This document shows positions 1 through 6,045 of a DNA stretch of 6,508 nt, piece by piece. The notes under the pieces are model-generated. The model was not told where the DNA came from, searched no databases, and saw only the letters and a program-made list of their open reading frames with translations. The stretch's first letter is position 1; each line of letters starts with the position of its first letter. Made by a program: the position numbers and the translations under genes. The DNA is from Sulfurimonas sp. (GTDB lineage: Bacteria; Campylobacterota; Campylobacteria; Campylobacterales; Sulfurimonadaceae): contig NVUO01000006.1 in assembly GCA_002733155.1 (NCBI GenBank), forward strand, positions 214,924 to 221,431, in the 5' to 3' direction.

Positions 1-1241
1 AAAATATTTGCAGCAGATAACGCCTTATATCCACCAAGTTTTTCAGCTTTTAAAACTGCCTCAAAGGTATGTTCATTTATATCTTTAATTATCTTAGCTT
101 CTTTAGCATTTTTACCAAAAGAAAGGCTACCAATAGATTCTAAGATAGCAAAGTTTGGAGCTGGGTTTAATAAGGTTTCATCAGATTTATTATCTTCAAA
201 ATATTGTTTGTAATCTTTCACAAAATCATTTAAATCACTTTTAAAACCTTTACCCAAAATAGCTGGAATTCTTTTAGTTCGTATTACATGATCAGGGGTA
301 AGTGGACCTCTAGTTGCAATTTTTTTGATATCTTGTTTTGAGAAGTTTATAGCTAAATTTGATTCATTTAAAATACTAATAGTAGCATGACCTTTTATAT
401 CTGATACTTCTTTTCTGATTTTTGCTAGGTCTAATAAGTCTATACTAGATTCCAAATCAAGTTTGGAATGACGGGAGAAATAGCTATGCTCATCCTGAAC
501 TTTAAAATCATCACTCTGAACTTTAAAATCATCACTCTGAACTTTAAAACCGTCATCCTGAACTTGATTCAGGATCTTATCTATATAGTCCTCAGCCATA
601 CTCACCAATTCTATAGTTTTTTCATACGAAGATTTTGCATTATCTGCAAATGTGAAAAGACCATGATTCATAAGCACCATTCCCTCTAACTTTGACCAGT
701 CAACATCACGCGTCATATCGTAAATGAGTTTAGCTAAAACAAAACCTGGCATAATATATGGGATGATTAAAACCTTATCCCCATATAAGTCTTTTATTTT
801 TTCTTCACCACCCTCAGTATTTGTAATAGTTACAACTGCATCAGTGTGAGTATGGTCTACAAATTTAAAAGGTATAATTGCATGAAGTATAGCTTCAACT
901 GAAGGGTTTGGTGCCTGAGGATTAGTCATAGCTAAACGTTGGTATTTAACCATATCTTGATCATTTAACTCTTTTAATTTTGCCATTTTTAAAAGCATTT
1001 CCATCTTTACAGGTGCAAAACCTTCAGATTCTATTGTAGCTAAATCCCAACCACTTCCCTTTACATAAAGTATATCTTCCTCTTCACCAAAAAGGTTAAC
1101 TGCTCTCGACTTTACAGATGTATTTCCACCACCATGAAGTACTAATGAGCTATCTTTGCCTAATAGTCTTGATGTATATACTCTTAACTCTAAATCTGTT
1201 TTGTATTTTTTTACTTCATTATCTTGCCATAAATTTGTCAT
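1..1241 (-). CDS. Bifunctional class II aldolase / short-chain dehydrogenase, N-terminal part (3' end outside window)
   Basis: The frame is open from the ATG at 1241-1239 to the left edge (413 codons, no stop), so only the aldolase part and linker are visible. Class II aldolase hallmarks are HGGGNTS (residues 36-42), the KGSGWDLATIE block (61-71), the metal-binding HTHTD (130-134), PYIMPGF (161-167) and NHG (192-194). The segment ATRGPLTPDHVIRTKR (309-324) is typical of the two-domain RhaD/YuxG-like family of about 650-700 residues, whose C-terminal half is an NAD(P)-dependent SDR; that half would lie beyond the window. Family enzymes cleave ketose-1-phosphates to DHAP and an aldehyde; the substrate here is unknown, but mtnKA nearby suggests 5-methylthioribulose- or 5-deoxyribulose-1-phosphate. 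Residues about 224-266 are an insertion made of palindromic repeats and an FKVQSDD heptad repeat, placed after the helix following NHG. The upstream SD (AGAGAGAT) is weak, but homology begins right at this Met (NLWQDNEVKK). No frameshift was seen. Confidence 0.9.
   Translation of the reverse strand, partial: MTNLWQDNEVKKYKTDLELRVYTSRLLGKDSSLVLHGGGNTSVKSRAVNLFGEEEDILYVKGSGWDLATIESEGFAPVKMEMLLKMAKLKELNDQDMVKYQRLAMTNPQAPNPSVEAILHAIIPFKFVDHTHTDAVVTITNTEGGEEKIKDLYGDKVLIIPYIMPGFVLAKLIYDMTRDVDWSKLEGMVLMNHGLFTFADNAKSSYEKTIELVSMAEDYIDKILNQVQDDGFKVQSDDFKVQSDDFKVQDEHSYFSRHSKLDLESSIDLLDLAKIRKEVSDIKGHATISILNESNLAINFSKQDIKKIATRGPLTPDHVIRTKRIPAILGKGFKSDLNDFVKDYKQYFEDNKSDETLLNPAPNFAILESIGSLSFGKNAKEAKIIKDINEHTFEAVLKAEKLGGYKALSAANI
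447..473 (-). repeat. Palindromic repeat element, type A, copy 1 (inside the aldolase gene)
   Basis: This is a 27-nt element read on the minus strand, starting CGTC and ending TCT. It has an 8-bp perfect stem (ATTCCAAA / TTTGGAAT, at 462-469 and 449-456) and the 5-nt loop CTTGA. It is translated in the aldolase frame as part of SRHSKLDLESS (residues 256-266). It matches the second type A copy at 6046-6096 apart from the 24-bp insert in that copy. Confidence 0.85.
490..549. repeat. 21-bp tandem repeat inside the aldolase gene (FKVQSDD heptads)
   Basis: Two identical 21-bp units lie at 508-528 and 529-549, each reading tcatcactctgaacttt then aaaa on the plus strand. A third unit, 3 bp shorter, lies at 490-507. 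Read in the aldolase frame they encode FKVQSDD, FKVQSDD and FKVQDE (residues 232-251). All unit lengths are multiples of 3, so copy-number change keeps the frame. The tctgaactt core resembles the left arm and loop of the adjacent type B palindrome, suggesting the array grew from a partial copy of it. Confidence 0.85.
551..577 (+). repeat. Palindromic repeat element, type B, copy 1 (inside the aldolase gene)
   Basis: This is a 27-nt element on the plus strand, starting CGTC and ending TCT, with a perfect 8-bp stem (ATCCTGAA at 555-562, TTCAGGAT at 568-575) and the loop CTTGA. It is translated in the aldolase as ILNQVQDDG (residues 223-231). It shares arms and loop with type A, with three stem pairs exchanged in a compensated way. 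On the opposite strand it gives VILNLIQDL, a peptide often seen as a translated dispersed repeat. Confidence 0.85.
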
Positions 1242-1418
1242 GGATATCTCTCTATATTTTATTTATATAATACTAATTTTGTAAGTGTATCCTACTTATG
1301 TTTTAAATTTTCTATTTTTATTATGTTGATTGTTAAGATTTGTAAAGTATGAAGTTATTACCCCAGCTCTAGGCTGGAATAACATAAGAGATAGAATAAA
1401 AAGAATACTGAAAAATCA
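1242..1418. other. Intergenic gap between dsrE-like gene and aldolase gene
   Basis: This AT-rich spacer of 177 bp must hold any separate promoter for the aldolase gene. A TATAAA/TATTAT-rich stretch lies near 1260-1275 (minus strand), but no convincing -35 partner is visible. A short inverted repeat TAAGT-N7-ACTTA lies at 1282-1298 and could be an operator, but it is too short to claim. The hairpin at 1354-1383 is described separately. No ORF is seen. Confidence 0.5.
1354..1383 (-). repeat. Hairpin, possible diverged member of the palindromic repeat family
   Basis: On the minus strand ATTCCAGC (1380-1373) faces GCTGGGGT (1367-1360) across a 5-nt loop CTAGA. That gives an 8-bp stem with two G-U wobbles, the same geometry as the 27-nt elements, and the loop differs by one base from CTTGA. 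GTTATT and AATAAC at the outer ends offer an alternative outer stem with a small bulge. It lies 35 bp past the dsrE-like stop codon, so it could also end or stabilise that transcript. No T tract follows, so a Rho-independent terminator is not supported. Confidence 0.5.
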
Positions 1419-1919
1419 TTATTTGATTTTAATTAAGGCTGCCCCCTCATTTTGAAGTTCAATAAGCTTAAGTACACCACCCTCAGTTACTTCTGCAAAT
1501 GGGTGTAATTGTTCTTTTTTTACATTTTTCTTTTTCATAGTATTTTCACATACAAAAAATCTAAGGTTATCGCCAGCTAATTGTTTTAAAGCATGAATAC
1601 GTCCTTGAGTTCCATTACCAGTAGGCCCACCATGTCTTAAATAAGGTTTACCAACAAAACCAGTATCTTTGAAGTTATGCATAGCATACTGAAGACCTGG
1701 TCCATATACAACTATACTAACTTCATAGTCAATGAAGTTTTTTTGATAATATTTTACTAAGTTATTCAAGGTATTTAACATAAAATGAACACGTTTAACA
1801 TCTGGAAAATCCAATGGATAAACTACTTTAACTGGCTCAGTATTTTCCTTAGCATTTACTGAAGCTACCATTAACATAACAACAGAGATAACTGCTATTA
1901 ATATATTTCTTATTTTCAT
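1419..1919 (-). CDS. Exported DsrE-family protein
   Basis: This 166-residue protein starts with a Sec signal peptide: MKIRN, a hydrophobic stretch at about residues 6-20, and a likely cleavage after VNA (residue 23), so the mature protein should be periplasmic. The rest has the DsrE/F-like pattern: a first beta strand VKVVYPLDF, an alpha helix with LNNLVKYY, VSIVVYGPGLQYA (about 67-80), a single Cys124 in the strand RFFVCENTM, and the ending GGVLKLIELQNEGAALIKI. In DsrE-family sulfurtransferases a Cys at this place can carry a persulfide; that role here is inferred. A Gly/His-rich stretch (about 88-105, RHGGPTGNG) looks like a loop. The SD AAAAGGA (1932-1926) overlaps the stop codon of the upstream porin gene, and the gap is only 11 bp, so the two genes are probably co-translated. 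Nothing in the window shows a cytoplasmic Dsr pathway. Confidence 0.8.
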   Translation of the reverse strand: MKIRNILIAVISVVMLMVASVNAKENTEPVKVVYPLDFPDVKRVHFMLNTLNNLVKYYQKNFIDYEVSIVVYGPGLQYAMHNFKDTGFVGKPYLRHGGPTGNGTQGRIHALKQLAGDNLRFFVCENTMKKKNVKKEQLHPFAEVTEGGVLKLIELQNEGAALIKIK

Positions 1920-1930
1920 CTATTTTCCTT

Positions 1931-3349
1931 TTAAAATGCTGCTGTAAACTGTACAGAGAAACGGTTACCTACATTATCTACAACTTTTTGAGCGTTAGCA
2001 TTCCCTGGAGCTTTAATATCTCTAATTAAATAGTTAAAGTCAACACGTGTAGCGCCTCTAAATCTATAAGACCAACCAAGAGTTAATGTCTTAAATTCAC
2101 GTTCAGCTTTAGTATCATTTGTTAAACGATTCAATATGTCATATCTACCAAATATTTCAAACTTTCTAGGTACAAGTTCATACTGAACATTCACATATCC
2201 ACCATCAGCTTTATTCTCATCACCAACTGCATATTGGAACTGCCAATCTTCAAGTAATGGATCTACATTTGTATCTTTAGCACCCGTAAAAATCATACCC
2301 TTAGCTTTCATATATTCCATTTCAAAACGAAGTCCATTGTGGTAATAAGTCATACCAGCACCATAACGTTGTCTATTTGCATCAATTTGAGTAGTAGCTG
2401 TTCCATCATTAGAAAGAAGTTGACGTTTACCATCTTCAATCCACCCAAAAAATTTCATTGATTGATGATAATAACCTCTATTATGCGTAAAATGATTCTC
2501 TAATGCTAAATAACCATAATTTGTTTGTCTTTGGCTAGATGATTTCATAGATACACCATTACCATTACCATACATATATGCATATGTTAGCGACCAGTCC
2601 TCGGCTACATCAATAGTATCAAAAATTTGTGCACCAGTATCTCTAAATGCACCAATCGGCTCGTCAATTACTGTACTTGTATAATGTACAGTTGAAGCTC
2701 CACCAGCCTGTCCACCAGTTTGAGCAGCCCCAACCTGAGATATTTTTCTCTCTAAAATTTGTTGATTTGTCATAGATGTAAATTCTATATATGGAGAAAC
2801 AAAAACAGCCTGCAGTCCCTCTTCAGCACCAGGTGTTTTAAACATACCTACACGTAATTTTGCATATGGGATATGTTTTAAAGTAATTGATGCATCAGTA
2901 AAATAAGTCCCTGATGTTTTATGTCCAACTAAATTATTTACACCATTATTCCCAAACTCTGTCATAAAAAAATAATTTACATTATTGTCATTATCAGCCA
3001 TACCACGTAGAGCTATCCTTGCACGAAATACATTAAAACCCTCTTGATCTGATAAATCAGGATTTAATAATGAAAACGGAGTTAGATTTTTTCCAGCATT
3101 GCCACCAGCTGCGGGAATTAGTACATTGCCTCTATCTTTTTTATAGTTAACTTGAATAAAACCCCATACTTTTGGTTTTTTACTTCTATACGGTACGGAT
3201 ACCCCTTTTGGAGCTATAAATTCTGGTTGAGAACCTTGTAACATCAACCAATCTGCTGCATTAAGCTGTAATGAACCTAATAAAATAGGCGCAATTAAAG
3301 CAGACTTTAAAATTGAACCCCTTAAAGAGTGTCCCTTTGTTTGACTCAT
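1931..3349 (-). CDS. Outer-membrane beta-barrel porin (OprP/phosphate-selective porin-like)
   Basis: This 472-residue protein has a long n-region and Sec signal peptide (hydrophobic about 13-30, likely cleavage after QLNA, residue 31). It ends in VQFTAAF, the C-terminal Phe being typical of BAM-assembled barrels. Alternating polar/hydrophobic strands rich in Tyr, Gly and Asn fill the length. Recognisable blocks are WGFIQVNY (62-69), FRARIALRG (108-116), YFFMTEFGNNG (126-136), RVGMFKTPGAEEGLQA (166-181), and a final series including GRYDILN (401-407) and LGWSYRF. These match a porin type seen in chemolithotrophic proteobacteria, distantly like OprP/OprO. Substrate specificity cannot be read from the sequence. 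A Gly-rich loop (206-218) may be an extracellular or pore loop. The SD AAGGAT sits 5 nt before the ATG. It heads a two-gene unit with the exported DsrE-like protein, suggesting an envelope function linked to a sulfur compound or other anion. Confidence 0.82.
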   Translation of the reverse strand: MSQTKGHSLRGSILKSALIAPILLGSLQLNAADWLMLQGSQPEFIAPKGVSVPYRSKKPKVWGFIQVNYKKDRGNVLIPAAGGNAGKNLTPFSLLNPDLSDQEGFNVFRARIALRGMADNDNNVNYFFMTEFGNNGVNNLVGHKTSGTYFTDASITLKHIPYAKLRVGMFKTPGAEEGLQAVFVSPYIEFTSMTNQQILERKISQVGAAQTGGQAGGASTVHYTSTVIDEPIGAFRDTGAQIFDTIDVAEDWSLTYAYMYGNGNGVSMKSSSQRQTNYGYLALENHFTHNRGYYHQSMKFFGWIEDGKRQLLSNDGTATTQIDANRQRYGAGMTYYHNGLRFEMEYMKAKGMIFTGAKDTNVDPLLEDWQFQYAVGDENKADGGYVNVQYELVPRKFEIFGRYDILNRLTNDTKAEREFKTLTLGWSYRFRGATRVDFNYLIRDIKAPGNANAQKVVDNVGNRFSVQFTAAF

Positions 3350-3396
3350 AAATAATCCTTCAGTTTAATCTAATTTTGTATTTTGACTAAATGAAG

Positions 3397-3432
3397 ACTA
3401 CTATAGAAGTGTAAAATATATATAAAAACACT
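3397..3432 (-). promoter_or_regulatory. Possible porin promoter with operator-like inverted repeat
   Basis: On the minus strand a TATAGT (-10-like) lies at 3405-3400, about 50 nt before the porin ATG. Immediately upstream is the inverted repeat AGTGT-N15-ACACT (3432-3408) with a TATATATA centre, where a -35 box or a regulator would sit. No good -35 hexamer is present; AT-rich upstream DNA replaces it, as is common in Campylobacterota. This is pattern evidence only. Confidence 0.3.
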
Positions 3433-3550
3433 ATATTTGTATACTTATTTATATAAATTTCCTTCTTATAGCGTTACATCTAGTAACTAAAATACATAAT
3501 AAAACTCTACAATGCACAACATTATAAGTATATAAAATAAAAAAATTAAG

Positions 3551-3569
3551 ATAAAAAATTATTTTTTAT
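3551..3569 (-). terminator. Weak A/T hairpin downstream of mtnA, possible terminator
   Basis: ATAAAAAA (3551-3558) and TTTTTTAT (3562-3569) form an 8-bp all-A/T stem with a 3-nt loop, 22 bp past the mtnA stop. A run of seven T follows on the minus strand (3545-3539). The stem has no G-C pairs, so termination would be weak. The rest of the 3350-3591 gap holds no ORF. Confidence 0.3.
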
Positions 3570-3591
3570 TAATAAAGGAAAACCTATAAAT

Positions 3592-4656
3592 TTACAAAAA
3601 ATTTGCTTCAATTTCTTGTAAAGAAGCTTTATATACACCTTTATTAGTAATAAGTCCACTAATTAGTCTAGCTGGGGTTACATCAAAGCCATAATTAATA
3701 GCTGGACTATCTTTAGGGGTCACAAGTATCTCCCTTACAATACCATCTGAATCTATACCAGACATATACTTAAGTTCATTCTCATCTCTTAATTCTATAG
3801 GTATATCTTTTAGACCATCTTTTATATCAAAGTCAAAAGTCGAAGATGGAATAGCTACATAAAAGGGTACATTATTATCATAAGCAGCTAAGGCTTTTAA
3901 ATAAGTCCCTATCTTATTAGCTACATCACCGTTAGCAGAAACTCTATCAGCTCCAACTATAACCATATCTACATCACCAATCTGCATTAGATATCCACCA
4001 GTATTATCAGCTATGATAGTATGTTTGACATTACTTTTTCCAAGCTCCCATGCAGTTAATGATGCACCTTGGTTTCTTGGTCTTGTCTCATCTACCCATA
4101 CATGCACATCAATACCTCGTTTTTTTGCTTCATAAATAGGCGCTAATGCAGTCCCTTCATCAATAACAGCTAACCAACCAGCATTACAGTGAGTTAAAAT
4201 ATTTATAGATTTTTTATTTTTCTTAAGCATTATTTTTTCTATAATATCTGCACCATATTTAGCAATTTGTCTACTTTCTTTAGCTTCGTCATCATTTAAT
4301 TCTATTGCAAACTTTTTGGAATCCTTAAGTAAATTTGTAGAATCTTTTAATAAGTCCATCATCTTATCTACAGCCCACATAAGGTTTACAGCAGTTGGTC
4401 TTGAAGCACGTATTAGTTTTGCTTTTTCTTTTAAGTCTTCATAGCCATCTGATTCCATACATGCTATATAAATACCAAAAGCAGCTACACTACCTATAAC
4501 TCCAGCTCCACGAACTGTCATATCTTGGATAGCATTTACTACCTCATTTGTAGTTTTTAAAAGCTTAGTCTCATAAAAAAATGGTAGTTTTGTTTGGTCT
4601 ATTACTTCTAAAAAATCTTCCTCATTAAGCCATAAAGCTTTATATTTACCTAACAT
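3592..4656 (-). CDS. mtnA: S-methyl-5-thioribose-1-phosphate isomerase
   Basis: This 354-residue cytoplasmic enzyme converts 5-methylthioribose-1-phosphate (and likely 5-deoxyribose-1-phosphate) to the ribulose-1-phosphate. Family motifs are complete and in order: VRGAGVIGSVAAFG (48-61), SRPTAVNLMWA (85-95), THCNAGWLA (155-163) with the catalytic Cys157, VDETRPRNQGASLTAWEL (188-205), GADRVSANGDVANKIGTY (235-252) with the catalytic acid Asp237, and FDVTPARLISGLITNKGVY (324-342). The Cys/Asp spacing equals that of the Bacillus enzyme (C160/D240). This rules out a plain eIF2B-like regulatory protein and favours MtnA over ribose-1,5-bisphosphate isomerase. Length is normal. A Trp follows CNAG where many MtnA proteins have a small residue. 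The start ATG lies within the 3' end of mtnK (11-bp overlap), with GGAG 10 nt upstream inside mtnK, so translation is probably coupled. Confidence 0.95.
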   Translation of the reverse strand: MLGKYKALWLNEEDFLEVIDQTKLPFFYETKLLKTTNEVVNAIQDMTVRGAGVIGSVAAFGIYIACMESDGYEDLKEKAKLIRASRPTAVNLMWAVDKMMDLLKDSTNLLKDSKKFAIELNDDEAKESRQIAKYGADIIEKIMLKKNKKSINILTHCNAGWLAVIDEGTALAPIYEAKKRGIDVHVWVDETRPRNQGASLTAWELGKSNVKHTIIADNTGGYLMQIGDVDMVIVGADRVSANGDVANKIGTYLKALAAYDNNVPFYVAIPSSTFDFDIKDGLKDIPIELRDENELKYMSGIDSDGIVREILVTPKDSPAINYGFDVTPARLISGLITNKGVYKASLQEIEANFL

Positions 4657-5872
4657 TTTTAATCATCTCCACAATATTATTTATATTATTTATAGTTTTA
4701 TACTTCATCACAAATTCTCTTGCTATACTTAGTGCCATAACCTCAGCTTCTTTTCTTAATATATGGTTTTTTATTCCACGTATCTCCTCTACTCCAGCTA
4801 CACCATATACACGTCTAGCCATCTTACATCCAGCAAAACCCAAACTATCACGTAATATATTTAAAATAAAGTCTTTTTTGTACTCATTTAAAGTTTCTTC
4901 ATCTGCATAAGATTTTACAAAAAGAGCCGATTCTTTATATTCAACCCAAAAGTTTAAAAACTTCTTTGAAAATTTTTCTAATATATTTCTTATAAGTTCT
5001 AATAGCCAAGATTTATAAATTTCATCCTTTGTAACTATAGTATGATAAATATAATTATTGACAAGATTAGCTAATAATGCCCCTATATCAAAACCAAAGG
5101 GTCCTATAAAAGCAAACTCTGGATCAATTATATAAGTCTCATTTTCGTTTATCATAATCGAACCAGTATGTAAGTCGCCATGAAGTAAAGCATCTGATTG
5201 ATTCATAAACTTATACTTTAGCTCTAATACATTTTTTTTAAAATCCATATCATTAAATAATTTTATAGCATTTTCATTATCTAAAACATTTTCATTATCA
5301 TTAGTCTCATGTTGCATAAAAGCAAATGAAAATACTAAATCTTCAGTTAGTTTACAAAGCTCAGTATTTCCATTAAATTCATCTATTAATTTTCTTTTAT
5401 CACTACTCTTAAGTGCTAATGATGAAGTATAAAAAAGTGTAGCTGCCATATATGTTGAGATATGCTCAGCAAAGTTTTTATATTGTTTTGCCTCTATAAG
5501 ACCTTTTCTCATAATAATATGATTATCTAAAAACTCCATCACTACTAGACTCATATCCTCACTTGCGTGGTATACCTTTGGCACAAAAGATGGAAATATT
5601 TTATAAAACTTTTTCAAAGCTCGTATCTCATAAGTCATCCTCTCACGGGATAATGGAAACTCTTCACCCACACAACGTAGATAAGGTACAGCCTGTTTTA
5701 GGACAAGAGCCTTAGCCTTATCATTTTTTGATTTTATAATATATACAAAATTAAGATTACCATCCCCAATCTCCTCTACATTTATATCATCATTATTAAA
5801 AAATTTCATAATCTCTTTTATCTGTTTAAGATACTCTATTGCGCTATGTGTATTTAATTGTTTATATTCCAT
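4646..5872 (-). CDS. mtnK: S-methyl-5-thioribose kinase
   Basis: This 408-residue kinase of the APH/choline-kinase fold phosphorylates 5-methylthioribose at C1 with ATP; related enzymes also take 5-deoxyribose. Visible motifs are the nucleotide loop GDGNLNFVY (37-45), VLKQAVPYLR with the ATP-binding Lys59, the catalytic loop HGDLHTGS (231-238) with Asp233, and the metal-binding DPEFAFIGPFGFDIGALLAN (250-269). The C-terminal AGCKMARRVYGVAGVEEI (347-364) contains the Arg pair conserved in MTR kinases. HGDLHTGS plus DPEFAF.GP separates MtnK from choline and aminoglycoside kinases. Length is normal. An 18-bp period micro-duplication gives DNEN twice (192-195 and 198-201). The start is supported by AAAAGG 6 nt upstream (5884-5879). 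It is the first gene of the mtnK-mtnA pair, whose reading frames overlap. Confidence 0.96.
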   Translation of the reverse strand: MEYKQLNTHSAIEYLKQIKEIMKFFNNDDINVEEIGDGNLNFVYIIKSKNDKAKALVLKQAVPYLRCVGEEFPLSRERMTYEIRALKKFYKIFPSFVPKVYHASEDMSLVVMEFLDNHIIMRKGLIEAKQYKNFAEHISTYMAATLFYTSSLALKSSDKRKLIDEFNGNTELCKLTEDLVFSFAFMQHETNDNENVLDNENAIKLFNDMDFKKNVLELKYKFMNQSDALLHGDLHTGSIMINENETYIIDPEFAFIGPFGFDIGALLANLVNNYIYHTIVTKDEIYKSWLLELIRNILEKFSKKFLNFWVEYKESALFVKSYADEETLNEYKKDFILNILRDSLGFAGCKMARRVYGVAGVEEIRGIKNHILRKEAEVMALSIAREFVMKYKTINNINNIVEMIKNVR

Positions 5873-5907
5873 ACTTAACCTTTTATCTGCAAAAAGTATA
5901 TCTAATT

Positions 5908-5936
5908 ATGTTAGAATTTTACTAATATTAACTCAA
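5908..5936 (-). promoter_or_regulatory. Possible mtnKA promoter
   Basis: On the minus strand TTGAGT (5936-5931) and TAACAT (5913-5908) are separated by 17 nt, a sigma70-like arrangement 36 nt before the mtnK ATG. A second -10-like TATACT lies at 5900-5895. Between the promoter and the ATG I see no riboswitch-size leader; SAM or MTA riboswitch control is therefore not supported. Confidence 0.35.
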
Positions 5937-5967
5937 GGAATACACGGCTGATTCATACAACTACTTT

Positions 5968-6016
5968 CGTCACCCTGAACTTGATTGACCGTCACCCTGA
6001 ACTTGATTCAGGGTCT
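5968..6016 (+). repeat. Palindromic repeat element, type B, copy 2, with partial tandem duplication
   Basis: The intact 27-nt element is 5990-6016, with stem ACCCTGAA (5994-6001) / TTCAGGGT (6007-6014) and loop CTTGA. Just before it, 5968-5989 repeats its left arm and loop (19 identical bases, then gac instead of cag), an abortive 22-bp duplication that lacks the right arm. Compared with the copy in the aldolase gene, one stem pair has changed from T-A to C-G on both sides. Confidence 0.88.
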
Positions 6017-6045
6017 AGTTTATATAGCTTAAAATATTAATAATT

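Noticed and set aside
490..577. CRISPR array
   Set aside because: The 21-bp units are directly adjacent with no spacers, lie inside a coding frame, and no cas gene is present.
447..577. Aldolase as a pseudogene broken by repeat insertion
   Set aside because: The frame is open across the whole insertion, and conserved motifs flank it in one frame.
468..689. Plus-strand ORF of 73 codons (ILNFKIITLNFK..., VILNLIQDL)
   Set aside because: It is antisense to the aldolase gene and made mostly of translated palindromic and tandem repeats; it has no SD and the opposite frame has clear family motifs.
1354..1383. Rho-independent terminator for the porin-dsrE unit
   Set aside because: The stem is adequate but no T tract follows on the minus strand; its geometry fits the palindromic repeat family better.
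1419..1919. Component of the cytoplasmic reverse Dsr pathway (dsrE of dsrEFH)
   Set aside because: It has a signal peptide, has no dsrF/dsrH neighbours, and sits beside a porin gene.
3592..4656. eIF2B-like subunit or ribose-1,5-bisphosphate isomerase
   Set aside because: Both catalytic residues and all MtnA blocks are present and it overlaps mtnK.
5873..5990. SAM or MTA-responsive riboswitch before mtnK
   Set aside because: The interval from likely promoter to ATG is under 50 nt and no riboswitch-like helices or conserved loops are seen.
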